Made by a program: the position numbers and the translations under genes. From an uncultured Bacteroides sp. (GTDB lineage Bacteria > Bacteroidota > Bacteroidia > Bacteroidales > Bacteroidaceae), in contig CAJKDC010000078.1 of the NCBI GenBank assembly GCA_905198575.1, forward strand, positions 1 through 14,147: 14,147 nt of DNA. Reading direction: 5' to 3'. The notes under the pieces were generated by a model. It ran no database searches. It saw nothing but the letters and a program-made list of their open reading frames with translations, and was not told the origin of the DNA. Below are positions 1 to 6,404 of this stretch, piece after piece. How positions within the stretch are numbered: the stretch's first letter is position 1; each line of letters opens with the position of its first letter.

Positions 1-883
1 GGAAATTATCCGTAAAAAAGGACAGGCTGTTGCTGCAAAACGTTCTGACCGTGAAACTTCTGAAGGATGTGTTTTGGCTAAATCAACAGGTGAATATGCT
101 GCAATGATCGCTTTGAAATGCGAAACAGACTTCGTTGCTAAGAACGCTGATTTTGTTGCATTGACTGAAGCTATTCTGGACGTTGCAATTGCTAACAAAT
201 GCCAGACTATCGAAGAAATCAAAGCTCTTCCAATGGGTAATGGTACAGTAGCTGATGCAATCGTTGAACGTAGTGGTATCACTGGTGAAAAAACTGAATT
301 GGATGGCTACTTCTTCGTTTCAGGAGCTTGTACAGCTGTTTACAATCACCAGAATAAAAACCAGTTGTGTACTATCGCTGCATTTAACAAAGCTTGCGAT
401 GCACAGGTTGCTCACGAAATCTGTATGCAGATTGCAGCTATGAACCCAATCGCTATCGACGAAGCTGGTGTTCCTGAAGCTGTAAAAGAAGAAGAAATCA
501 AAGTTGCTGTTGAAAAGACTAAAGCAGAACAGGTACAGAAAGCTGTAGAAGCTGCTTTGAAGAAAGCTGGTATCAACCCTGCTCACGTTGACAGCGAAGA
601 GCACATGGAAAGCAACATGGCTAAGGGATGGATTACTGCTGAAGATGTAGCTAAAGCTAAAGAAATTAAAGAAACTGTAGCTGCAGAAAAAGCTGCTAAC
701 TTGCCACAGGCTATGATCGATAACATTGCTAAAGGTCGTCTGGGTAAATTCTTGAAAGAAGTTTGCTTGTTGAACCAGGAAAGCATTATGGATCCTAAGA
801 AGACTGTAGCTGATGTATTGAAAGCTGCTGATGCAGAATTGGCTATCGTTGACTTCAAACGCTTTACTTTGCGTGCTGAATAA
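1..883 (+). CDS. tsf: Elongation factor Ts (EF-Ts), 5'-truncated by the window edge
   Basis: Guanine-nucleotide exchange factor that regenerates EF-Tu-GTP during translation elongation in the cytoplasm. The reading frame is open from base 2 (Glu-Ile-Ile-Arg-Lys-Lys-Gly), so the apparent TTG start at 74 is internal. The visible 293 residues lack only the first part of the N-terminal UBA-like domain, perhaps 35-45 residues. The EF-Tu-contacting motif TDFVAKN sits at visible residues 42-48. A Glu/Lys/Ala-rich, probably helical insert lies around visible residues 160-240, and the C-terminal helix ends in LRAE. Codon choice is strongly biased to GCT, AAA and GAA, as expected for a highly expressed translation gene. 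In related genomes tsf normally follows rpsB, which would be off the left edge; that is inference. The gene is followed by a strong hairpin terminator. Confidence 0.96.
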   Translation, partial: EIIRKKGQAVAAKRSDRETSEGCVLAKSTGEYAAMIALKCETDFVAKNADFVALTEAILDVAIANKCQTIEEIKALPMGNGTVADAIVERSGITGEKTELDGYFFVSGACTAVYNHQNKNQLCTIAAFNKACDAQVAHEICMQIAAMNPIAIDEAGVPEAVKEEEIKVAVEKTKAEQVQKAVEAALKKAGINPAHVDSEEHMESNMAKGWITAEDVAKAKEIKETVAAEKAANLPQAMIDNIAKGRLGKFLKEVCLLNQESIMDPKKTVADVLKAADAELAIVDFKRFTLRAE

Positions 884-905
884 TGCTGTTTAGAGCATAA
901 TATAG

Positions 906-939
906 AAAACCCCTTTGCATTGCGGTGCAAAGGGGTTTT
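906..939. terminator. Bidirectional intrinsic terminator between tsf and the SUI1 gene
   Basis: A perfect 14-bp inverted repeat (906-919 and 926-939) encloses a 6-nt loop (TTGCGG). The arms begin and end with AAAA/TTTT, so both strands give a GC-rich stem closing in a U-run. The + strand also runs on into further T-rich sequence. It lies 22 bases after the tsf stop and 5 bases past the SUI1 stop, so it can serve both convergent genes. Confidence 0.93.
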
Positions 940-944
940 TCATT

Positions 945-1283
945 TTATTTGGTTTGGGTATATCCTTCAGCTTTCAGTAAGTCAATGATACGTTGCTTGA
1001 ATTCACCCTGAATAATTATTTCGCCGTCTTTGGCAGAACCTCCTACGCCGCATTTGGTTTTCAGAAGTTTACCCAGTTCTTTCAAGTCGTCCTCTTTGCC
1101 AATAAATCCGGTTATAAGAGTTACTGTTTTTCCTCCTCTTCCTTTTTTCTCGATACTAACGCGCAGCTTCTGCTGTTGCTTTTCCAGTGTTTCGTCTTCC
1201 TCTTCGTTCAGGTTTTCGTATTCGTAGTTTGGGTTTGTAGAATAGACTACATTCAGTCGATCTTTCCAGTCATTTTTTTTCAT
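945..1283 (-). CDS. SUI1/YciH family translation initiation factor-like protein
   Basis: A 112-residue protein with the SUI1 (eIF1) fold, the bacterial YciH group. After a charged N-terminal region (1-38, Glu-rich) comes the SUI1 core. It carries the basic KKGRGGKTVT loop at 46-55, TGFIGKEDDLKELGKLLK at 58-75, the CGVGGSAKDGEI turn at 78-89, and the terminal IQGEFKQRIIDLLKAEGY helix. Family knowledge: eIF1 guards start-codon choice in eukaryotes, and bacterial YciH has been linked to initiation fidelity or stress, but its role in Bacteroidota is not settled. The gene is a single-gene unit, divergent from rex and convergent with tsf. The start ATG follows an A-rich leader, which is usual in this phylum. 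Confidence 0.9.
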   Translation of the reverse strand: MKKNDWKDRLNVVYSTNPNYEYENLNEEEDETLEKQQQKLRVSIEKKGRGGKTVTLITGFIGKEDDLKELGKLLKTKCGVGGSAKDGEIIIQGEFKQRIIDLLKAEGYTQTK

Positions 1284-1306
1284 GTGAATATAATTTAATG
1301 CGGTTC

Positions 1307-1314
1307 TAAAGATA
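1307..1314 (-). promoter_or_regulatory. Possible -7 box for the SUI1 gene
   Basis: On the minus strand the octamer reads TATCTTTA, one mismatch from the Bacteroidota -7 consensus TAnnTTTG. It lies about 24 bases upstream of the SUI1 start. No clear -33 TTTG was found at the right distance, so this is a weak call. Confidence 0.3.
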
Positions 1315-1358
1315 CTATATTTTTAACAGTATCCGATGGTTGTTCCGAAGAAATAGTT

Positions 1359-1366
1359 TACTTTTG
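1359..1366 (+). promoter_or_regulatory. -7 promoter box of the rex-FAH-ispF unit
   Basis: TACTTTTG is an exact match to the Bacteroidota -7 consensus TAnnTTTG and lies 31 bases upstream of the rex ATG. A TTG at 1340-1342 could be part of the -33 element, though the 16-base spacing is short. No other good promoter lies between rex and ispF, so this one probably drives all three genes. Confidence 0.6.
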
Positions 1367-1397
1367 TGTTCAGATAAGTGAATAATAGTGCAGCAAT

Positions 1398-2045
1398 ATG
1401 GATATACGTGCGAATAAATTCACAGATAAAATTCCGGAGCCTACGTTAAGACGCCTGCCCTGGTATCTGTTTAATGTAAAGCTGATGAAGGAACGTGGGG
1501 AAACGCACGTATCATCTACACAAATTTCCAAGCAAATCAATATTGATGCTTCACAAATAGCAAAGGATTTGTCGTTTGTGAAGATTTCCGGTCGTACCCG
1601 TGTAGGTTACGAAATCGATGCACTGATTCGTGTACTAGAGGATTTTCTAGGGTTCAGCAGTTTGCATGAAGCTTATTTGTTCGGGGTTGGTAGTTTGGGA
1701 GCCGCTTTATTGTTCGACTCTGGACTGGCTCACTTTGGTCTGAAAATAGTAGGAGCTTTTGATGTGAAGCCGGAGCTTGTGGGAACTTCTATTAACGGTA
1801 TACCAATTTATCATACGAATGATTTCGAACAAGTTATAAAGAACAGTACAGCCAGAATCGGTGTACTGACAGTTCCTATTAATATAGCCCAAGACATTAC
1901 TGATATGATGGTGCAAGGCGGAATCAAGGCAATATGGAATTTTACGCCTTTCCGTATCCGCGTACCTGAGAATATTGTAGTGCAAAATACCTCTCTTTAT
2001 GCCCAACTGGCTGTTATGTTTAATCGTTTGAATGAAATAAAGTAA
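1398..2045 (+). CDS. rex: Redox-sensing transcriptional repressor Rex
   Basis: Cytoplasmic DNA-binding dimer that senses the NADH/NAD+ ratio: NAD+ favours operator binding and NADH releases it, derepressing fermentative and respiratory genes. The 215-residue length is typical. The N-terminal winged helix (about 10-80) starts with the family signature IPEPTLRRLPWYL and includes the recognition segment VSSTQISKQINIDASQIAKD followed by RVGYEID. The Rossmann NAD(H) domain begins at YLFGVGSLGAALL with the GxGxxG loop at 96-101. The C-terminal domain-swap helix is the end segment NTSLYAQLAVMFNRLNEI. I did not find a convincing Rex operator (TTGTGAA-type inverted repeat) in the upstream gap, so autoregulation is not shown here. 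It is first in a run with an FAH hydrolase (8-bp gap) and ispF. Confidence 0.96.
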   Translation: MDIRANKFTDKIPEPTLRRLPWYLFNVKLMKERGETHVSSTQISKQINIDASQIAKDLSFVKISGRTRVGYEIDALIRVLEDFLGFSSLHEAYLFGVGSLGAALLFDSGLAHFGLKIVGAFDVKPELVGTSINGIPIYHTNDFEQVIKNSTARIGVLTVPINIAQDITDMMVQGGIKAIWNFTPFRIRVPENIVVQNTSLYAQLAVMFNRLNEIK

Positions 2046-2053
2046 GACTAGAT

Positions 2054-2671
2054 ATGAAAATTATAGCTATCGGTATGAACTATTCTTTGCATTGCAAGGA
2101 ATTGCATGCCAACGAAGCCTTGCCACAGGAACCGGTGATTTTTATGAAACCGGATTCTGCTTTGCTGAAGGACAGCAAACCTTTTTTTATTCCCGATTTT
2201 TGTGAACAGGTAGATTATGAAACCGAGCTGGTTGTACGTATCAACCGACTGGGAAAAAATATATCCGAAAGATTTGCACACCGCTACTACGATGCTGTGA
2301 CGGTGGGAATTGATTTTACAGCGCGTGACTTGCAACGGAAATTCCGTGCAGAAGGTAAGCCTTGGGAGCTTTGTAAGGGATTTGACAGCTCTGCGGCTAT
2401 TGGTGACTGGATTCCTGTTGAACGCTTCAAAAATGTCCAGGATATTCATTTCCATCTGGATATTGATGGCAATTGTGTACAGAAGGGATATACGGGCGAT
2501 ATGCTTTTCGGTGTAGACCGCATTATCGCTTATGTGAGTCAGTTCTGTACATTAAAAATAGGTGATTTACTCTTTACAGGAACGCCGGTAGGTGTAGGTC
2601 CTGTTGCTATCGATAATCATCTGGAAGGTTATTTGGAAAACGAAAAGGTACTAGATTTCTATATACGATGA
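2054..2671 (+). CDS. Fumarylacetoacetate hydrolase (FAH) family protein
   Basis: A 205-residue, single-domain member of the FAH superfamily, which are Mg/Mn-dependent enzymes acting on beta-keto or enolisable diacids. Members close to this size include acylpyruvases, oxaloacetate decarboxylases/tautomerases and YcgM-like proteins. Visible signatures are EPVIFMKPDSAL at 26-37, metal ligands in VDYETEL (E56, E58) and GIDFTARD (D87), the active-site lysine region WELCKGFD (K109), and the closing LLFTGTPVGVGPV at 172-184. The substrate cannot be told from sequence. An oxaloacetate- or acylpyruvate-type activity would suit a neighbour of Rex, but that is inference. The start lies 8 bases after the rex stop, and its TGA overlaps the ispF ATG (ATGA), indicating translational coupling. 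Confidence 0.9.
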   Translation: MKIIAIGMNYSLHCKELHANEALPQEPVIFMKPDSALLKDSKPFFIPDFCEQVDYETELVVRINRLGKNISERFAHRYYDAVTVGIDFTARDLQRKFRAEGKPWELCKGFDSSAAIGDWIPVERFKNVQDIHFHLDIDGNCVQKGYTGDMLFGVDRIIAYVSQFCTLKIGDLLFTGTPVGVGPVAIDNHLEGYLENEKVLDFYIR

Positions 2672-3144
2672 AAATACGTGTTGGATTTGGCTTCGATGTA
2701 CATCAGTTGGTACTGGGCCGTGAATTATGGTTGGGAGGAATTAAGTTTGAGCATGAATTAGGATTGCTGGGCCATTCGGATGCAGACGTTTTGATTCATG
2801 CCATCTGTGATGCTTTGTTGGGAGCAGCCAATATGCGTGATATCGGCTATCATTTTCCGGATAATGCCGGCGAGTTCAAAAACATTGACAGCAAAATTCT
2901 TCTGAAGAAAACAGTTGCATTGATTGCTACCAAAGGATACCGTGTTGGTAATATCGATGCTACAGTATGTGCCGAACGTCCGAAGCTGAAAGCCCGTATT
3001 CCCGAGATGCAGACTGTATTGGCCGAAGTGATGGGGATTGATGCAGATGATGTGTCTATCAAGGCAACTACGACTGAAAAGCTAGGTTTTACCGGTCGTG
3101 AGGAAGGTATTTCTGCATACGCTACTGTATTGATTGAGAAATAA
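2668..3144 (+). CDS. ispF: 2-C-methyl-D-erythritol 2,4-cyclodiphosphate synthase
   Basis: MEP-pathway enzyme that cyclises CDP-methylerythritol 2-phosphate to MEcPP, releasing CMP, as a cytoplasmic homotrimer. The 158-residue length is standard. Zinc ligands are visible as D10 and H12 in GFGFDVH and H44 in VLIHAICDALLGA. The substrate-contacting GHSDAD is at 35-40, and DIGYHFPD at 58-65 is the usual flexible-loop signature. The C-terminal nucleotide-binding motif is ATTTEKLGFTGR at 133-144 (T135, E137, K138). The start overlaps the FAH stop by four bases. It converges on menA with only 19 bases between the two stops. Together with dxr in this window it gives two of the MEP pathway steps. Confidence 0.97.
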   Translation: MKIRVGFGFDVHQLVLGRELWLGGIKFEHELGLLGHSDADVLIHAICDALLGAANMRDIGYHFPDNAGEFKNIDSKILLKKTVALIATKGYRVGNIDATVCAERPKLKARIPEMQTVLAEVMGIDADDVSIKATTTEKLGFTGREEGISAYATVLIEK

Positions 3145-3177
3145 ATAAAAAAGCCTGCTGTTATTAAAGCAGCAGGC
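3141..3177 (-). terminator. menA intrinsic terminator overlapping the menA stop codon
   Basis: The 8-bp stem GCCTGCTG (3153-3160) pairs with CAGCAGGC (3170-3177) around a 9-nt loop. On the minus strand the stem is followed by a U-rich run (complement of 3141-3152), so it terminates menA transcription. The plus strand has no T-run after the stem, so it is not a good ispF terminator. The menA stop codon (3164-3166) is inside the loop, and one arm encodes the last residues, Gly-Leu-Leu-Leu. Confidence 0.85.
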
Positions 3178-4057
3178 CTATACTTAACAATAATCCGAAT
3201 AGCAGCATATTTCGTGAAGTCTTGCCTAGAATGCCATTTAAGGCTTTTCCCCTGTTGATACGTGCCATTTCCTGCGTGGTCAGAATATGTGGAATCAAAT
3301 AGAGCTGAGGTAGTATTACGGCAAATATTTTTCCGATAAAAATAAAATAGAAACAACTCCAGCAGGCTATCATGCCTAGGAGCAGATACAGGATGAGCCC
3401 CGCTTTAGCTCCCAATCGTACAACAAGTGTTTTTTTGCCGCTAAGTGCATCTTGCTCTCTGTCTCTGAAATTATTAACCATTAGGAGGGTATCAATAATG
3501 AGTCCGCATGCCAGCGAAGCTACGGTGACAGAAGTATTCCAACTATGAGCCATGACGTAGAAAGTACAGCCTACAGGCACGAAACCGAAAAATATTAAAA
3601 CCAGCAAGTCACCCCACCCATGATAAGCCAGCGGATAGGGTCCGGCTGTATATAAAAAGGCAAACAAGATACAGAGAATACCTACCGGAATCATTTCCCA
3701 TCCATTGTAGTACAATAATCCCAGACCCGTAGCCGAAGCCAGTAGCGTAACAATGGCAATTCCTTTTTTCATGGCAGCAGGAGTTATCCATCCTTGCGCA
3801 CAAGCCCGTTCAGGTCCTAGTCTGTCTTCACGATCCGTTCCTTTCAGAAAATCATATAAATCATTAATGAAATTGGCATCTATTTGCATGAGGAAGGCAA
3901 ACAGAAAACATAGCAGACAAGGTATAAGTTGCCAAGCGCCGTAAATATAGGCCAGTGTACTGCCTAGCAAAACAGGAATTGCTGCTCCCGTCAAAGTCTT
4001 GGGACGAATAGCGAGCAGCCAGGCTTTGGTTGAGTTTTTATGTATATTGGTATTCAT
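3164..4057 (-). CDS. menA: 1,4-dihydroxy-2-naphthoate polyprenyltransferase
   Basis: Integral inner-membrane UbiA-family prenyltransferase that joins 1,4-dihydroxy-2-naphthoate to a polyprenyl diphosphate, giving demethylmenaquinone. The 297 residues are almost entirely hydrophobic helices. Two Asp-rich loops bind Mg-diphosphate: NDLYDFLKGTDREDRLGP at 65-82 and NNFRDREQDALSGKKTLVVRLG at 195-216. The second motif, with GKKTLVVRLG, is typical of MenA rather than UbiA. The IRPKTL near the N-terminus (17-22) is also a family mark. The frame stays open upstream to 4195, but I chose ATG 4055-4057. It directly precedes the conserved start (STKAWLLAIRPKT), and the promoter box lies upstream of it, inside the longer frame. 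The gene is monocistronic, divergent from the phosphoesterase, and ends within its own terminator hairpin. Confidence 0.93.
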   Translation of the reverse strand: MNTNIHKNSTKAWLLAIRPKTLTGAAIPVLLGSTLAYIYGAWQLIPCLLCFLFAFLMQIDANFINDLYDFLKGTDREDRLGPERACAQGWITPAAMKKGIAIVTLLASATGLGLLYYNGWEMIPVGILCILFAFLYTAGPYPLAYHGWGDLLVLIFFGFVPVGCTFYVMAHSWNTSVTVASLACGLIIDTLLMVNNFRDREQDALSGKKTLVVRLGAKAGLILYLLLGMIACWSCFYFIFIGKIFAVILPQLYLIPHILTTQEMARINRGKALNGILGKTSRNMLLFGLLLSIGLLL

Positions 4058-4074
4058 AGCGTATATATATATTA

Positions 4075-4082
4075 TATGTTTG
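4075..4082 (+). promoter_or_regulatory. -7 promoter box of the metallophosphoesterase gene
   Basis: TATGTTTG matches TAnnTTTG exactly and would start transcription near 4088-4090. It abuts the oppositely directed menA box at 4083-4090 with no spacer, sharing the TTTGCAAA palindrome. No good -33 TTTG was seen at the usual spacing; TTG 4047-4049 is rather far. Confidence 0.6.
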
Positions 4083-4090
4083 CAAAGGTA
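4083..4090 (-). promoter_or_regulatory. -7 promoter box of menA
   Basis: The minus strand reads TACCTTTG, an exact TAnnTTTG match, 25 bases upstream of the menA ATG. The predicted transcript start (near 4076) leaves an 18-20-base leader. It supports the shorter menA start at 4057, since longer versions would begin upstream of the promoter. Confidence 0.65.
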
Positions 4091-4130
4091 CAAAAATTTA
4101 ATGATGCTTATGTTTATGACTGGTGTTTCT

Positions 4131-4964
4131 ATGAGAAGATTGAAAAACACAATAGGAGTGGCTTTTCTTGCTTTGTTGTGTACTTCGTGTGCCACAGCTA
4201 CATTCTCAAAATATAAAGGAATAGGCCGTATTAAGCAATACGACTTTTATCATGCCGATTTACCTGCTGCATTCGATGGGTTCAGAATAGCTTTTGCTAC
4301 TGATTTTCATTATGAAAGTAAGTTCGACAGCAAGCGTCTTCCTTCCTTGGTACAAGCTTTGCAGTCTTTACAGGCCGATGTATTGTTGCTTGGAGGGGAT
4401 TATCGAGGACGTAATGGGGGAGATGTGAATACACTGTTTACCGCTCTGTCGTCGGTGAAAACACCTTATGGAACATATGCAGTGATGGGAAACCATGAGC
4501 GGGGAGTCAATGATTCACTGGTGCGGGCCGCCATGCAGGCCACCGGTGTCAAGTTGCTGGAGCACAGGGTAGATACGCTCTTGAAAAACGATGAACGTTT
4601 GCTGATTTGTGGTATCCGTACCCCTTTTGATTTGGTACGCAATGGTATTTCGCCTACATTGCAACTGCAATCACATGATTTTGTCGTTATGCTGACCCAT
4701 ACTCCCGATTATGTAGAAGATGTAGATGTATCGAATACCGATTTAGCACTGGCAGGACATACTCATGGCGGGCAAGTCAGCTTATTCAAGCGTTGGACTC
4801 CCGCTCACTTTTCAAAATACGGAAATCGCTTCCTTACAGGTTTAAAGTATAACAGTCAGGGGATTCCCGTAATTATCAGTAATGGCTTGGGTACGTCTCG
4901 TAAAGATGTCCGTTTGTTTACTCCGAGTGAAGTCGTTCTGGTTGTACTTCATGCGAAACCGTAA
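4131..4964 (+). CDS. Calcineurin-like metallophosphoesterase, exported (YaeI-like)
   Basis: A 277-residue binuclear-metal phosphoesterase of the calcineurin-like family. All metal motifs are present in order: TDFH (D58, H60), GGDYRGR (D90), MGNHE (N121, H122), LTHTPD (H190) and AGHTHGGQV (H210, H212). The closest general type is the membrane-associated YaeI/LpxH-like group with GHTHGGQ. The substrate is unknown; a phospholipid or envelope phosphoester is possible. The N-terminus (MRRLKN, hydrophobic stretch 7-16, then CTSC at 17-20) looks like a signal peptide, perhaps of a lipoprotein with a non-ideal lipobox. The start is uncertain: in-frame ATGs also occur at 4101, 4104, 4110 and 4116. I preferred 4131 because it gives a normal basic n-region before the hydrophobic core. 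The gene is monocistronic and divergent from menA. Confidence 0.87.
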   Translation: MRRLKNTIGVAFLALLCTSCATATFSKYKGIGRIKQYDFYHADLPAAFDGFRIAFATDFHYESKFDSKRLPSLVQALQSLQADVLLLGGDYRGRNGGDVNTLFTALSSVKTPYGTYAVMGNHERGVNDSLVRAAMQATGVKLLEHRVDTLLKNDERLLICGIRTPFDLVRNGISPTLQLQSHDFVVMLTHTPDYVEDVDVSNTDLALAGHTHGGQVSLFKRWTPAHFSKYGNRFLTGLKYNSQGIPVIISNGLGTSRKDVRLFTPSEVVLVVLHAKP

Positions 4965-5072
4965 GCACAGACTGTTTCTCAAATGTGATAAACCTTTGCC
5001 ATTTCCATGCAATAAGTTTGCAATAGTAATGCTGTAAGTTTATCTCAGCAGTGCTGTACAGAAAAGTCAGGG
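4965..5072. other. Convergent intergenic gap, no clear terminator
   Basis: These 108 bases separate the phosphoesterase and nadD stops. I found no hairpin with a U-run. The nearest candidate, CAGCAGTGCTG at 5046-5056, would have a 5-bp stem with a one-base loop, which is not viable. A lone TAAGTTTG at 5013-5020 matches the -7 consensus but has no partner gene. Confidence 0.5.
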
Positions 5073-5651
5073 TTAGCGGTATAGCTGTTTTTCTTGAATA
5101 ATTTGATAGGTAGCCGGGTGCAAAAAATACCGGATATCTTTTCCTGCAACAATACTTTTGCGGATAAAAGTAGAGCTGACTTCCAATACGGGTGAATCTA
5201 CCGCCAGTACATTTTCCGGTAATGAAGTTTTGTCTATTTCATATCCTGGGCGTGGATAAACCAGCAGATGATATTTTTCCAGAATTTCTTCCGGAGATTT
5301 CCAGCGATCGAAAGCTTTCCAGTTGTCTGCTCCGATGAGCAGGTAAAAATCTCTGTCTGGATAAGCTTGTGCCAATTGGTTTAGTGTATGAACGGTGTAA
5401 GACGGACGTGGCAGTGAGAATTCAAAGTCGGAGGCTTTGAAATGCGGATAACCGGCTACTGCTGCAGCCACCAGCTCCAGCCGAAGCTTGTCGTCAAGCA
5501 GATTTTCTTGTACCTTGAATGGGTTTTGAGGAGATACCAGAAACCATACTTCGTCCACCCAGCCATACTCGCACAAATAATTGGCAAGGGCCAGGTGACC
5601 GATATGGATAGGGTTGAATGATCCTCCGAATATGGCTGTTCTTACAGACAT
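5073..5651 (-). CDS. nadD: Nicotinate-nucleotide adenylyltransferase
   Basis: Cytoplasmic enzyme of NAD synthesis that adenylates nicotinate mononucleotide to deamido-NAD. The 192-residue protein shows the nucleotidyltransferase fold: the GGSFNPIHIGH motif at 9-19 (HxGH-type ATP site), SPQNPFK, the FYLLIGADNWKAFDRWK segment around 100-116, and the C-terminal VSSTFIRK motif (ISSTxIR in the family). The frame also has a GTG at 5660. I chose ATG 5649-5651 because GGAG lies five bases upstream of it, one of the few Shine-Dalgarno-like sequences here. It overlaps the preceding 61-codon gene by 10 bases, implying coupling. It is last in the yicC-gmk operon. Confidence 0.95.
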   Translation of the reverse strand: MSVRTAIFGGSFNPIHIGHLALANYLCEYGWVDEVWFLVSPQNPFKVQENLLDDKLRLELVAAAVAGYPHFKASDFEFSLPRPSYTVHTLNQLAQAYPDRDFYLLIGADNWKAFDRWKSPEEILEKYHLLVYPRPGYEIDKTSLPENVLAVDSPVLEVSSTFIRKSIVAGKDIRYFLHPATYQIIQEKQLYR

Positions 5652-5827
5652 TTTCTCCACTTTTTATAGTTGATGACCTGCCATGCCGCTACCAGTATCA
5701 TGGCTGCGGCAATGATATACTCTTCCTTGGCTACGGCCAGAATGCCGACCGTTAGGGCTGCCAGGCCAATAAAAATACAAAGAATGCTCAAGATACGAGC
5801 TGCTTTTTTGGGGTCTTTTACAGCCAT
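5642..5827 (-). CDS. Small two-helix membrane protein of unknown function
   Basis: A 61-residue protein I do not recognise. A basic N-terminus (MAVKDPKKAAR) precedes two hydrophobic segments, about 12-33 and 37-53, separated by a short KEEY turn, and the tail is basic (NYKKWRKCL). This suggests a helical hairpin in the inner membrane with both ends in the cytoplasm by the positive-inside rule. It begins 4 bases after the gmk stop and overlaps the nadD start, so it is very probably translated as part of the operon. No catalytic or binding motif is visible. Function cannot be assigned. Confidence 0.75.
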   Translation of the reverse strand: MAVKDPKKAARILSILCIFIGLAALTVGILAVAKEEYIIAAAMILVAAWQVINYKKWRKCL

Positions 5828-5831
5828 ATTT

Positions 5832-6395
5832 TTATTTGTTTAAAAAGTCACGGATAACCTGCAGTGCTTCTGCTTTAGCAGTTTCTAAATCATCGTTGAT
5901 TATGGTTACATCGAATTTAGGAGCAAAGCTTAGCTCATATTCGGCTTTAGCGATACGGCTTTCAATCACTTCAGCTGTATCTGTGCCGCGTCCGTTCAGG
6001 CGTTTGCGTAATTCTTCTACAGAAGGGGGTTGGATGAAAACAGACAGAGCACGTTCGCCGTAGAATTTCTTGATGTTGCATCCACCTACTACGTCTACGT
6101 CGAAGATTACGTTCTGACCACTTTCCAACTGTTTTTCTACCTGACTTTTCAATGTGCCGTAAAAACGGTTTTCGTAAACTTCTTCGTATTCCAGGAATTC
6201 ATCATTGGCAATGCGCTGTTTGAATTCCTCCGGGGTCAGGAAAAAGTATTCTACACCGTTTTGTTCAGTACCTCTGGGGGCACGGCTGGTTGCCGAAATA
6301 GAGAAGGCAAGATTCAGGTTCTGTGTCAACAGGTAATTGATAATGGTTGATTTTCCCGAACCTGATGGAGCCGAAAATATGATAAGTTTTCCCAT
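5832..6395 (-). CDS. gmk: Guanylate kinase
   Basis: Phosphorylates GMP to GDP with ATP; an essential cytoplasmic step in guanine nucleotide supply. The 187-residue length is typical. The Walker A loop SAPSGSGKST is at 8-17 (K15). The GMP-binding region SATSRAPRGTEQNGVEYFF at 34-52 holds R38, R41 and Y50, followed by EEVYENRFYGT at 71-81. FDVDVVGG at 98-105 is the Walker B-like segment, and RLNGRGTDT at 132-140 is the lid. It lies 9 bases after the yicC stop. Pairing of yicC and gmk is common in many bacteria and supports both calls. Confidence 0.97.
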   Translation of the reverse strand: MGKLIIFSAPSGSGKSTIINYLLTQNLNLAFSISATSRAPRGTEQNGVEYFFLTPEEFKQRIANDEFLEYEEVYENRFYGTLKSQVEKQLESGQNVIFDVDVVGGCNIKKFYGERALSVFIQPPSVEELRKRLNGRGTDTAEVIESRIAKAEYELSFAPKFDVTIINDDLETAKAEALQVIRDFLNK

Positions 6396-6404
6396 GCTTT
6401 TAAA

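Noticed and set aside
993..1298. Phe-rich open frame on the plus strand opposite the SUI1 gene.
   Set aside because: The Phe/Leu/Val-rich product is what antisense of Lys/Glu-rich codons gives, and SUI1 is well supported.
1311..1333. Inverted repeat GATACT/AGTATC with an 11-base spacer in the SUI1-rex gap, as a possible operator.
   Set aside because: Six-base arms at a free spacing are expected by chance in a gap of this size, and they do not resemble a Rex operator.
3999..4130. Longer phosphoesterase start reaching into menA.
   Set aside because: It would start upstream of the predicted promoter and overlap menA. A start at 4131, or possibly 4101, gives a normal signal peptide.
4058..4195. 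Longer menA start giving 46 extra N-terminal residues.
   Set aside because: The extension covers the menA -7 box and runs into the divergent gene. The conserved MenA start fits 4057.
5013..5020. TAAGTTTG in the phosphoesterase-nadD gap as a promoter for a small RNA.
   Set aside because: Single box without -33 or a following terminator; it occurs by chance in AT-rich DNA.
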